A stretch of DNA of 64,000 nucleotides from Temnothorax longispinosus. Taxonomy: Eukaryota > Arthropoda > Insecta > Hymenoptera > Formicidae. The stretch lies in contig NC_092364.1 of the NCBI RefSeq assembly GCF_030848805.1, positions 15,295,447 through 15,359,446 on the forward strand, in the 5' to 3' direction. Shown one piece after another: positions 35,301 to 46,464 of this stretch. The notes under the pieces were generated by a model. The model saw nothing but the letters and a program-made list of their open reading frames with translations. It was not told where the DNA came from and ran no database searches. A program made the translations under genes and the position numbers. Position 1 is the first letter of the stretch; each line of letters starts with the position of its first letter.

Positions 35301-38300
35301 GCCCTTTCATTCGTGCCTCGCGCGAAGAAATATTAGCGCGACGAGGGTTCTAAATAGCGGCAACCCTTCCAGAATAAATAGCCCATGCGAAAAGAGATTA
35401 ATAGAGCGACCCGAAAAAATTCTTTCGAATTCTTTCGTGTATATCTTTTGACGTTATTGCGAGCTCGACAAAACGCTCGCAAATAATATCACCCTTTCGT
35501 TTACGGTTGTATGAAACGTCCATCGAGAATTCTATGGAACATGTTTTGACATCAACAGTCCCAAGACATCGAAAGAAAATGTATAATATCATTATTATAT
35601 CGTTTACATAAGTCGAAGTTGAAAAGCTATGATCAAACTTACGGAATAATCTAGATGGGCGCATATAAATAAAATAAAAGTGAAAGTGAGAGTAAAAAGT
35701 ATTTTGTAGGATAGCTGAGTTTGTAAGAAGTCTAGAATCAATAGAAAACATATATAGATATTAAATATAATATTTAAGTCAATTGATTTGCATAAGATGC
35801 ATTTTGCGAGTTTGCTTTATGGTTGAGTGCATCATTATTCCTATCGGTTATCGTGCGAAGTTATTTAAAAAGTGCGGACAGATGACAGATTCATAAAAAA
35901 TATGTCGACGCAAGGAGAAAGTAGAGTGAACGCGAAACCGGATGAGAACGTTCGCGAAGATAAATAAGCACTCTTATTTCGTTCAGACGGAAAATTAAAC
36001 AGCGGAAGAAGAGTCATCGCGACTCTTTAATCATATAATAACGCGTTTTATTATGACGCATGTAATTGGAGAGAATGGAGTCTCGCCTGCGTAATACGTA
36101 GACTATTTAATTGCGAATGTACATAGATATGCGTTTAGATAACGTAAACGTGCATTTTCTTCATGCGGCAAAGCGGATATTTCAAGCGTCCGACAAGCTT
36201 AATAATCGCTATGAATATATACTAGTGCAGCAAAGTTAAATATCATGTATACCATCGCGAATATATTAATTGATATAACGGATAAAAATATAAATCATAA
36301 ATTTTATTTACGAGCACACGTGCAAACGAACGAGGCGCACAGGCAATATAATAACGAACAACAATTAATTCCTATTAGATCAATTGAACCAAGATGCACC
36401 CGCAATGCTTGTTGATCATAAAGAAAGGTAGTCTTAACGAGAAATAATAGACAGTCACGTGTTACAATAATGCAACGACGATCTTAATCGACCTTTATTA
36501 CTCGTAAATGTATCATTTAAGAGGAGTTTGAAGATATTGGCACGAAATATTATCGGTAAAACATGAAGCATAATGTTGTTCGGCGTTATACTCTGTATAT
36601 CTCCTCCTTTCGAAATGGATATATAATGTACCGTAATGGTAGTAGAGCATCACAGAGAATAAAAAATATTTCCGCGGAATGCCCACAGACTTTCTTTTAT
36701 CTTGAAATAATTTGCCTGCTAAAAGGCTAAAAGGCTTGGCGAATTCCTACCGCGACGCCGAAGACCACACTCAGGTCGGAGTAAAAAAGAAAAATGTGTA
36801 CAAAGCAATTCTAGTAGAAACAGAGACACGCATAAAACACCGACACGCTTTATAAATATTCGGACCTTTTTAACGTCTCGTTTAATTCCACGTTGTGTAG
36901 GCAGAGGTACTGCAGACAGAACGCACAACGAAACGCCTCTATTTTTTTCCTTTATTTTCCATAATTCCATTAATATAATCTTGATATGAACTGTCATATT
37001 ACAGAACGTGTTATTTAATTTATTGCGTAGATATGGCGAAGTACGAGCTTAATAGACATGCGTGCGGTTACTGCGGTTTAAATATTAATGATACCCCATT
37101 ACATCTATCGAGACGAACCCGACTCCAAATTGGTTAAAATATTCGTAGGTGCGTATATTTCCCATTTTCGCGTCGTAAGTATATTTATGATTCTCGGCTG
37201 AATTTTCTCCTCAAATTTTCGCGCGAGCCAGATACGTTTCTAAAAATCTGTCGAATATTGCGAAGCACATCCAAATGTGTGATGTGTCGCACTGACAAAT
37301 CTCGCCACACCGTCGCACGGCATTATTGTCACTGCGACATGCCTTACCGTACCCGCGCAACGCGACATATATATACTCGTATCGACTCGGTAAATATTTG
37401 TAAAGTCAATGCACCATTCGCAACCGTCTTAAGTAAGAACGTTTACGACAACGAGAAAATATCACTGCTGTAATAACATCCCTCTTTTTGTCCCTCCTCG
37501 GAAGAAAAGACCCGAAAAAAATTACCGGTCATTTTTAACATCACCGCGATGCGGGGCGTGGAACTGGAACATGTACCAAAACGCTGATTGTGACAGTCGC
37601 CACACGATTTTTATGTTATTTGTGGTGACTCCGTGTCCTCGACTTTTTTCTATCAAACGTGGCCAAAAAATCTTCGCGGCTTGTATGGCGATCGCTCTAC
37701 GCAAGGCTAACGACGTTAAGATTTGAAATAAAAATAACGCGGTCGGAGATTACGAGACAAAAAGTAGTAACAACCTCATCGTCTCGGCACGCTGATGTTC
37801 GGTTCGGCTCGTAAATCTTGCCCGGGCGCTTCGTCGCGCCGCGACGCGCCGCACCGTGCGACGGGGCATCGCGGGCATACGTCGCGAGGCATTTAAAACG
37901 GAGCAATTAGCCGATGAGTGCGGAGGGTGCCGGTTACTTTATAATCATTAACGTCAAATATTCCCGGTCGAGCCGGGGCGCGCGCAGCGCCAGCTGAAGC
38001 GACAAGAAACGGGGTCGGGGTCGGGGCAACGTATATGCGAGATTAACGCGCGGAAAGTTCCGACCTCGCAACCCGCTCTCGGAACGCGTACGCGTTCCCC
38101 TTCTTAATATTGCTCGTCCGCGACTTCGGAGAGTGGTCCGTGTATGTACGCAGCATGCGAGAGGCGCATCGCGCCGCGACGCTGATGGATTTATCGCGGA
38201 AAAAATACGGGAACAGCCGCGACGCGACCGTGTTCTCTCGTGTATCGCGCGTCGCAGAAACGCGTTGTTGCTTTTGTTACTCCTCGGCGCGGCGCGGCGG

Positions 38301-41300
38301 CAGCCAGCAGCGTATAGCTCGGAGATGAGTGGTGAAAGCTTTATTTGGAAATATATTTGGGGGTTGCCAAGAGAGTGCAGAGTCATAAAAATCGCGGAAA
38401 TTCCGTTTTTCAAATGTCACTTCGCTCGCAGCGACAGCAAATACTTTAATGGTTCGACACACCAATCTTCGATACATTGAATGCGGCTTCTCCACGAGCG
38501 CAAAATGTTAATGGATATTTGTGCCGAACGCGTGCTGGGTATATACGTTAGGTAAATATCACAAACTTTATCGTAATGGCGCTGTTAATACTATAAGTTG
38601 TCTATTACAACTATGTTTAAAGCGTAATTATGTACTTCTTAAACTATTAATATAAAACAAGATCGAAAAGTTAATTCGCGTAAAAAGATCACATTTACAA
38701 TAACATAAAAGCAAATTTTATAATATTTGTTTTTTAACACTATTTTTTCCACATTAACAATCTGTTAACATTTCGCGACAGTTTTCACGCAAGTTGCTCG
38801 CAAATATATTTAAATTAATTGATATTGCTAAATCAGCTTAAATGCTAAATAAAAGACTATATTTGCAAGTCACGACGATTGACTCGCATGATTTTATTTG
38901 AAAGTAGACACACACAAGCGTATCCGTGCATTGTTTGAATCTTATCTTTTGTCGGCGTATCGTCCCTACCTCGAATTGTATTATCCAATATCTCCAGAAT
39001 GGTATCGGAGGAGGCAAAATGTGCAGTGAAATGCGCTCGATACCAACATAAATAGATATTAATCTTCAAACCAGGCGATGACGAGAGAGAGAGAGGCGAG
39101 GGCGAGATCGCCGCAGCACGTCGCGCACAGCACCACCATTGGCCGAGAATTTAAAGGAGCTCGCTGTGTGCGTTAGATAAATGGTTTAATAACCCGAAAA
39201 CGATAACTACCGCGCAAATGTCTCCCATAATTCGTGCCCCCGGAACGTAGTAGCACAACGACCGGGCCCGAAGCCCCGTAACGCCACGTTTATGTGCTCC
39301 GCCGCGACTCTGCACGTGTATATGCATTTCCTTCGTCCCGCGCGCGGGCACGTCCGCTCTTCTCGCGCTCTAGCCTCGTTTGTATTGCCGCGTTACAATG
39401 ATTGCAACGGTAGCAATTATGTGGCGAGCGCGGGAAATGGTCGCTCCCCTACGATCATTAACGTCGAATTCTCTTAGCCCGTAAGTCCTCGACGGCAACA
39501 TCCCGCGGGATCTGTCCCGCCGCCAACGTTGCTCGCGGTATAGGCGCGGCGCGGCGAAACCGCGAGGAACAACAACCCCGGCAAACCGAGTCTGAAGTTA
39601 CTAACAACAAGCTCGTAAGTTCTCGACCCCGCGAGCGCATTTACTTTAAGGATTCTCCAACCTTCCGTTAGTTCCGAGTGCATGCGCGCCATTTAGGTTT
39701 ACGCTATGTACACGCGCGAATATTGTCTTTAAATAAGTGTACTTTGCCGCTATAACGATGTCTATCCAAGAGCGCAGTTAAAAATAATATGGTTTGCTTT
39801 ATGCGTCGTTTTTATCAAAAGTGGAACAGGATAAAGGGAAAGGTACATTTGTTATATACATACCGAGGAGCCCGCGGAGTGTTTTAAGAGCCTTCGCGAG
39901 AGAAATGCATAAAGTAATAAAAATGGAGATTAGAGCACCGAGGTAAATGGCGTATAAAAGCTAATGTTGATGAAAGTACAGGGGAAATATCCGACATCCA
40001 TCGCAATGCGGTAGCCGGTTTGGGACATTTCGATTCTCAATTTGTGACTTTGCATCATCCTTAAGCCAGATAATGAGGAAACTATAATTATTCTCATAAT
40101 ACATAAACCCTGGTTTCTCATAATATACATCAATTTCGCGTGCATATAGAATCAAGTTGCATTATTGTAATATTTATTATAACGCTGTAAAAGGGAATAC
40201 ATAAAATTTTATGTTATGGCAACGTACTAGTATTCCATTTAACGGCCCGTGTAATTTATTACCTCTCTGCATAAAGAGCGACGTGCAGCGAAGATAGTAG
40301 CGTTATAACCGGGATGTTTTCGTTCCATACGTACGCGCGCATAACAAATATCCCGTTGCGATATAGCGAACAACCTCCTACGCTTGGGGATCAGTTAACG
40401 TGAGACATATAACACGGCGCTTTCAGCAACAGACCCCTGGACGCCCAGATTTACGAAGTCCCGGGAGGAAGGACACATCGCGCGGAGAAGCATCGCGGCA
40501 ATGATCTTCTTGCCCGCGCCTTATTGTACAACGTCATACAACGGCGTACGTGTGTACACGTAAACACAGGAGAGTCATATGACTACGTCCATTTGTGCCT
40601 ATCGCGCTTAACGTGTCGTTTAATCTGCACGTATCCTCGCGCTCCCCTGCGCGAACGGACGCAGCGCTTGCACGAAGTGACAAAACCTGTTTTCATGCCG
40701 CCATCGAGAGGAGAACGCGGATGTGAAGGAGCAGGGGGTAGCTGCGCGCGAGGCCGAGAAACCAGAAGAAAGATCGCATGTACGAGGGGGAGGGAAAGAA
40801 AGGGAGGGCGATCATGAAAGGGCCGGTTGGCGCGGCCGAAGTATTATATCTCACGAATATTCGCCTCACGAAACACGCGCTGCTCCGAATTAAAATCGCG
40901 GATACGCATGTATAATAAGCATATATTTAAGCTCTAATATATTCGGCAGTCAAATCGGTTAGTTCTCTCAATCTTATATGCTTATCAAAATCATTAGGTC
41001 GCGTTACCAAGTAATTTTTTACATTTGCTTTCAAATAATAATGCATAAAAAGGTGTAAAGCAATTCCGTTTCTAGCAATTCCGGAAATTCGTGTTATGAG
41101 AAAAATACGGGAAACTGGGTCACAACGGATTGCTAACGTGTCAAATGTGTTGGAATTCGTAATGGAACATCGAAAACCGATAATAGTGGGACAATTTGTG
41201 ACATCACATTGATCTGTTGCTTGGATTAAAATGCTGACCATCCGAAACGTGCGAGACGGAGCGAGGATGACGTATATGCACACCCGCGCCTGCTGGGAGA

Positions 41301-41884
41301 ATGTCTCTCATTACCGAGAGTGCTTGCCGATGAAAGAAACTGAAATAATTATCGCGCTCTCGCGCGTTTCCGAGCTTATTCGAGAAAGCGCCCGCGGCGA
41401 CCAACCGCGCCCTTGTGCAAACGACTGTTGGAATAAGCCTAATTATGGAAAGTCGATCCCCGAACTTGATCCGCGCGAAGGGATTTCCAATTTTCCAACC
41501 GCGGGATGATATAATACACGAGAATTATCCCGCAGATAGGCAAGATTCGCCGACCAGACCCGATCAAATATTTGCTTATGTGCGAAAGTCATATTGAATA
41601 TCAGAGATCGGTGCGGAGTGATTAAAAGCTGGAGGGAAAAAAAAAGGGAAAACTTCGACGGTGAGCGTGTGCGCGAATCGCAAGTTTGGGAAAACTGTAC
41701 GAAATCGCATGATGGGATGAGAAAAATCGTTGAGCCACGAAAAAAGATAGGGCTAATACGATATTGATACCATATTCGTTGAATAAACGTAGTGCACTTC
41801 GATAAACTGTATATAAGCAAAATCGACGAAAGATAAATTCTGGCAAAAAAAAAGGTAAAATTAAAGATGATATTGAGAGACGTT
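32371..41884. other. Alternating AT-rich and CpG-rich non-coding DNA
   Basis: AT-rich at 32900-33260, 34330-35050, 35560-36720, 38520-39080 and 39720-40300. CpG-rich at 33260-34100, 35050-35340, 37500-38480 and 39100-39700. GGCGCGGCGCGGCG motifs are at 38286-38300 and 39543-39555. Frames of up to 159 codons (for example 37934-38413 and 38133-38480) overlap in antisense across the CpG-rich part and show no domain. Confidence 0.5.
40786..40808 (+). other. G-quadruplex-type motif
   Basis: Four G tracts of three to five bases are separated by A, AAAGAAA and A, which fits the usual pattern of four GGG tracts with loops of up to seven bases. It lies in a purine-rich stretch at about 40720-40812. 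Confidence 0.6.
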
Positions 41885-42087
41885 TATCGATATAATAATA
41901 TTTTATTGACACACAAATGCAAAATTGTTTATAAAAATATAGTTACGTTTATCACTGTAAATATTTATGTTTTCAATATTAATAAAAGAAATATTGAAAA
42001 CTGTGCTAAACTAACTTTTTTAACTACATTTTTATAAACAATTTTGCATGTATATGTTCTGCATGTATCAATAAAATAAAAGCGATA
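41885..42087. mobile_element. Nested foldback (MITE-like) element
   Basis: Three nested inverted repeats share one centre. The outer arms (TATCGATATAATAATATTTT at 41885 and, inverted, CTATCGCTTTTATTTTATTG at the right end) are imperfect. The middle arms at 41917-41945 and 42021-42049 match at 28 of 29 positions. The inner arms GTTTTCAATATT at 41969-41980 and AATATTGAAAAC at 41990-42001 match perfectly around a 9-base loop. The element is AT-rich and non-coding. Confidence 0.75.
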
Positions 42088-42600
42088 GAAATTGAAACTT
42101 ATATTAAGAGATATACGTAATTATTAAGTACAAATATTTTACCAAATAAATAATATTTTTTTATTTATTACTTGCTCGAATTACTGCAAAAAAAGCGCTT
42201 GGTTCCCGTTTTCTCAAGGATCTCTTCAATTTTACTTTCTCAGAAGATATTCATCTTCCCCGAAATTTTTCACCGTACCTCTTCCGCGGCGAGGGCGCGT
42301 AAAAGTCAATTAAACTTAACTTCAATATACAACACTTAATAAATGAGGAACAGCGAGGATGTTGAAAGGGGTATAAATCAAAGTTGGTAATTAGATATCG
42401 GCAATATTGCACGAGTCAGAAATAAGCGAGAGAACCATTTCTTCTCGCGCGCTTCCTACAGTTAACGGATGACGCAGCAGAACAAAGGAATTCAATCGAC
42501 TCGTTCGTGACATTTTCGCTTGATTACAGCGTAAATACACCATTGACGAGTTCATATATTCACGGCAAGAGCGCTGACGTCGTAAATATTACGGATTCAT

Positions 42601-42626
42601 GTCGTCGTCGTCGTCGTCGTCGTCGT
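42601..42626. repeat. (GTC)n trinucleotide repeat
   Basis: About eight to nine GTC/TCG units follow ATTCAT. Confidence 0.95.
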
Positions 42627-42792
42627 TGCAAGAACTCCCGGACGTCTGGGTGATCCCCCGAGGATTTTCCTATGGCGATTTTTCACTCGGCTCGAGAAAG
42701 GACGTCTTCCGAGGCCGGGAGAATGGAGCCCCGGCGTCACCTGCACGTTGGCGAAAACAGATTTTTCAAATCCGTCGCTTTGGCGCCTCCTT

Positions 42793-42832
42793 CCCTCCCC
42801 TCCTCCCTCTCCCCCGCCCCCCCCCCTCCCCC
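42793..42832 (-). other. C-rich tract; minus-strand G-quadruplex potential
   Basis: At least five C tracts of three or more bases occur within 40 bases, separated by one to four bases, including a C10 run. The complementary strand fits the G-quadruplex pattern. Confidence 0.7.
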
Positions 42833-43724
42833 GCCAGCGGGAGAATTGTAAGAATTTCCGTTCGACCCCGACTTCGTCTCGCGCGACGGATGAATTTCGC
42901 GAATTGAATTTCCTGATGCTGACAGTAGGACATGCAAAAAGCGCTTGGGGCGCTCTCGCTCGATATCTACATCGGTTCTCGCGATTCGACATTTTCACGA
43001 TGCATCGGGTATATTGACTCCAACATTACCGTGGAATATTGGCAACGTGAGTGTGAAAGAGAGCCACAACTCTTGTGCCTATACGTACATTAGTAACGTC
43101 AAAAAATTCGCTACCTTATTTATAAAAACAAAAATGTAATCTCATTTTCTTTTATGTGTCATGATCTTTTCGTCAGATAGAAAGATAATTAATCGATAAT
43201 TTCCGTCCTGTTATCGGAGCATAACAATGTTTCATATAAATTATTTATAAATAAAAAATTATCTAATCAGTATATCAGCAGACACTGTGTTGCGAATGTA
43301 AAATCCGCGCGTTGAAATTTATAATTATAAATACCGGCTCGGTATTACAGAATTAATTCTGAATAAGTAAACGTTAAACCTCTCGGAAATTTAATCTCAA
43401 ACCATAATTTCTCCCATGAAATAAATAACATTATAATCCCAAAAGTAGCCGAAGAACGAGCTTCTTGTCTTCCATTTATATGAAGCTTAATTTGCTAAGT
43501 TATAAAACGTAACTTTCCCCACAATTTCTTTAAGCAATTTCGTAATTAGATTCATTAAATTTTAATCAAACACATATTTATCTCAAATTTATCAAAGAGC
43601 GTAATGTTAAATAACAACTCGTTTGTCTTTTTATTCTGCCATTAAGATATGTTTCTTGCAGAGAAATCTCCTGCCCAAAAATAGTTACGAAAAAAATATA
43701 TTCGTCATTCGAAAAACGTATACT

Positions 43725-43828
43725 GTGTATTTTTAATGCATATTTATAATGCATATTTATAATCCATATTTTTAATGCGTATTTTTAACGTGTATTTTTA
43801 ATGCGTATTTTTAGTCCGTATTTACGCT
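43725..43828 (+). repeat. 13-bp minisatellite, eight copies
   Basis: The unit is close to GCGTATTTTTAAT. Eight consecutive 13-base copies vary at the first three bases (GTG, GCA, GCA, CCA, GCG, GTG, GCG, CCG) and slightly in the T run. They are flanked by unrelated AT-rich sequence. Confidence 0.92.
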
Positions 43829-44065
43829 GCGAATTCTTCCGGATTGAAACTGCGGTTCTCCTCTGCGCGCTAATCTTAGATTTGGAGACAGAGAAACATC
43901 GTGCCGCGCGTTAATTTTGTTGCCGCGATCGTGTTGCTCTTGCCGAGCGGCAGTGTTTCCCCTTCAAAAGTTATTTCGCGCTCACGTCGTATCGGAGAAA
44001 ATACAGGGTCGTCATCACGCGCGACATTTCTCATTTCGCTAGGCGCGAACCTTCGCGACACTCTC

Positions 44066-44069
<4 letters not shown>

Positions 44070-44103
<34 letters not shown>
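44070..44103. repeat. (GA)n microsatellite
   Basis: About 16 GA units lie between AAAA and GGAGAAG. Confidence 0.95.
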
Positions 44104-44105
<2 letters not shown>

Positions 44106-45500
44106 AGCGAGATCCGACGACGTGACCGTAATCTACAAAAAATCTCGGCCGACTAGATGCACAAAAAACTCACGCTCCGAAATCTCCGCGCCGCGTCGCC
44201 TCGCGAGAACATATTTCTTCGCGAGACAGCGGGATGCTGCAGAGTCGATAAGCGGCCTCCGGTTTTTCTTCGCTCGTCTATGCTTCTTTCTTTAATTGTA
44301 TAGGAACCTCGGGGCAAGATTCGATTAAGTTCACGATTTACATAAAATTTTGTAATAAATATGAAATTTAAAGTAATAGAATTTACAAACAATGACGGAC
44401 TTAAGTCTCGCGTCATGGACCTATGTTAGAGAGTATATTTCAACTTTTACATATCCAGCGTCGATATATTTTCCCTAACTAACGACAAGAAAAAGATCGC
44501 GCATATGCCTGCCGCCTTGTTTTGCGCGCTATATGAGAAATGAGGCTACTAAAAAGTGTCACAAGTCACAAAGATTAAATATATCGGATGGAGATTTTCG
44601 TGCAGATGGTTAAAGTGCCGATGTTAGGGAGTCCATAAGTATACGGTCGCAGACTGTTTCCTCCTTTTCTTTTCCCTATCGTTCGCATGATGTAATCCGA
44701 AAAAGTTTTCGATCGCGCCACCTCGCATTGCGTCGCATCGCCTCGCCTCGCTTTTCCCCTCGTCGCGTCGTCGTGAACTCGTCGTCTCGCGTCGCATGCA
44801 GATAGATGCACCGGGTTCGGCGAGAAAGCCGGCTATATATCCATTCAATCCCAGCTCTTTTTCCGAACTGCCGCCATGCCGGAGAGACAAATCGCGCGCC
44901 AGTCGCAGATATTGCGCATATCTAAGCGGCCCGCATTTAGAACGTAAAGCGTATCTCCGTCGTCGGCATGCCCGCCCGAAAGGTAGGGAGGAAAGGAGGA
45001 GGGAGGGAATAGACGTTTATCTATTATATTCGGACCGAGCGGCAAGGGCCCCCTCGCCCTCAGTGTGGAAAGCGTCTCCGTAAATGAAGTAGGTATATTT
45101 GGGTATTGGCCAGGGCAGCGGGCCAATGGAGAAAGTTTCGGGCTGCCGTGCGGATTTGTCACTTTTATAGGGGCAATTAGAGTAAAAAGTACACGGTCTT
45201 CGTTAGAACGTTCGCGGGACATTTGCCGAATACGGCGAAGGCACAGCGCGTATATGAGTTTTAACGTCATAAACAGATGCCTCGCGTGTCCGCTCATTAG
45301 CAAACTCGGCCTAATTGAGACCACATTTTTGAGAAAAATATTGTACTACAAGACTTGCTTCGTCGAACAAGTTATAATTAAATTGAGGTTAGAAATGAGA
45401 TGACGTGGTGTAATATATCTCTAATATGTATTATAAAATAAATAAAAAACTTGCCAGGAAATATCTTTTACTGCAAGATCTAGCAAATGTGTACAAATTA

Positions 45501-45875
45501 TACCGTAGTTCTGCTAGAGTCCAGAATGAAATTGGACAATATAATATGCAAAAAAAGTACACATTACTCCTAAACTCATGCTATCGAATCTAAAATGTTC
45601 TATTGTCTTTTGGAAGGTATGGATTATAAATCCTGATCTGAAAACTACAATTCTCAAATATTATCGATTTATCAGTTGCACAAAAAACATCGTTACATCA
45701 CTCGTAGAAATATTTAGATAACACACATTTAATACACATGTAATATAATTTTAAATATGATATACATACCATAACGTGCAATATATATTCAATATTATCG
45801 CTTTTATCTCGTGAATTTTTTGTTCTTTCTTTAATTGAGCGCTATACTTTTCTGTGCATAATTTTGTTATTTATA
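45501..45875 (+). repeat. Duplicated sequence of about 370 bp, copy 1
   Basis: The copy begins TACCGTAGTTCTGCTAGAGT and ends near TTCTGTGCATAATTTTG. It aligns in the same orientation along its whole length to 46097-46464, about 596 bp downstream. Shared blocks include CCAGAATGAAATTGGA, GAAATATTTAGATAACAC and GTGAATTTTTTGT, with about 80 percent identity by eye. Neither copy has a long open frame, a tRNA head or terminal inverted repeats. It could be a local tandem duplication or two insertions of one unknown repeat. Confidence 0.85.
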
Positions 45876-45968
45876 ACAACGGTTGCAAAGTTAAGAATAT
45901 CTTGCGCCTTCACTCGAAGTGCCTCCATTTAAAGGTTAAACTTGCAGCAATGATGTGCTATTTTCTGG

Positions 45969-46015
45969 TATGAATGGCGCAGCCGGTATAGTATCGTACT
46001 CCGTAGCTATTCATA
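45969..46015 (+). ncRNA. Hairpin with a pol III A-box-like sequence (possible tRNA-derived remnant)
   Basis: TATGAATGGC at 45969-45978 pairs over ten positions (one G-U) with GCTATTCATA at 46006-46015. The 5' part contains TGGCGCAGCCGG at 45975-45986, which fits the tRNA A-box consensus exactly. A poor B-box-like ACTTCGAGAAATTC follows about 60 bases later. The stem is too short to be a tRNA. It may be the decayed head of a tRNA-derived SINE, or chance. It sits between the two 370-bp copies. Confidence 0.25.
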
Positions 46016-46096
46016 GAAAACCGAAACGGTAGTCTCGCATTACTTCGAGAAATTCTTCATGATAACCTCTATTAACCCCATAAATAGGAGGAATAA

Positions 46097-46464
46097 TACC
46101 GCAGAATGTGTCTGCTAGAATCTCCAGAATGAAATTGGAATATGAAACAAAATGCACATATATGCACATATATTCCTAAACTCGTACCATCTAATCTAAA
46201 ATTTTCTGTCGTCTTCCGGAAATGGACTACAAAATCTGATCTGAAAATTACAGTGCTCGAATACGATTAATCAGATGCAAAACACTGTTACGTTACTCAC
46301 AGAAATATTTAGATAACACTTAATACATGTCGTATAGTTTTAAATATTATACACATATCATAACGCGTAATATATATTTAACGTTATCGTTTTATCTTGT
46401 GAATTTTTTGTCTCTTCTTTAATTGAGCGTTATATTTTTCTTTGTACAATTTTCTAATTAAATA
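46097..46464 (+). repeat. Duplicated sequence of about 370 bp, copy 2
   Basis: Partner of 45501-45875. It begins TACCGCAGAATGTGTCTGCT and ends near TTCTTTGTACAATTTTC. Small indels (for example in the ATGCACATATATGCACATAT stretch near 46160) separate it from copy 1. Confidence 0.85.

Larger units (their letters stand above)
42088..45500. other. Non-coding DNA between the foldback element and the duplication
   Basis: AT-rich at 42088-42350 and 43100-43830; CpG-rich at 42590-43000 and 44570-45300. A degenerate CGTCG/CGCAT pentamer array fills 44720-44800. Frames here, including a Ser-run from the GTC repeat, are simple-sequence artefacts or lack domains. Confidence 0.5.

Noticed and set aside
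38277..38300. GGCGCGGCGCGGCGG considered as a promoter Sp1/GC box
   Set aside because: The motif occurs throughout the window without nearby TATA or initiator context, so no promoter call is justified.
37934..38480. 159- and 115-codon frames in a CpG-rich block
   Set aside because: Arg/Ala/Ser-rich shadow frames of GC-rich sequence, open on both strands.
40927..41283. 118-codon open frame on the minus strand
   Set aside because: It has no recognisable domain or flanking splice sites, and its composition matches its surroundings.
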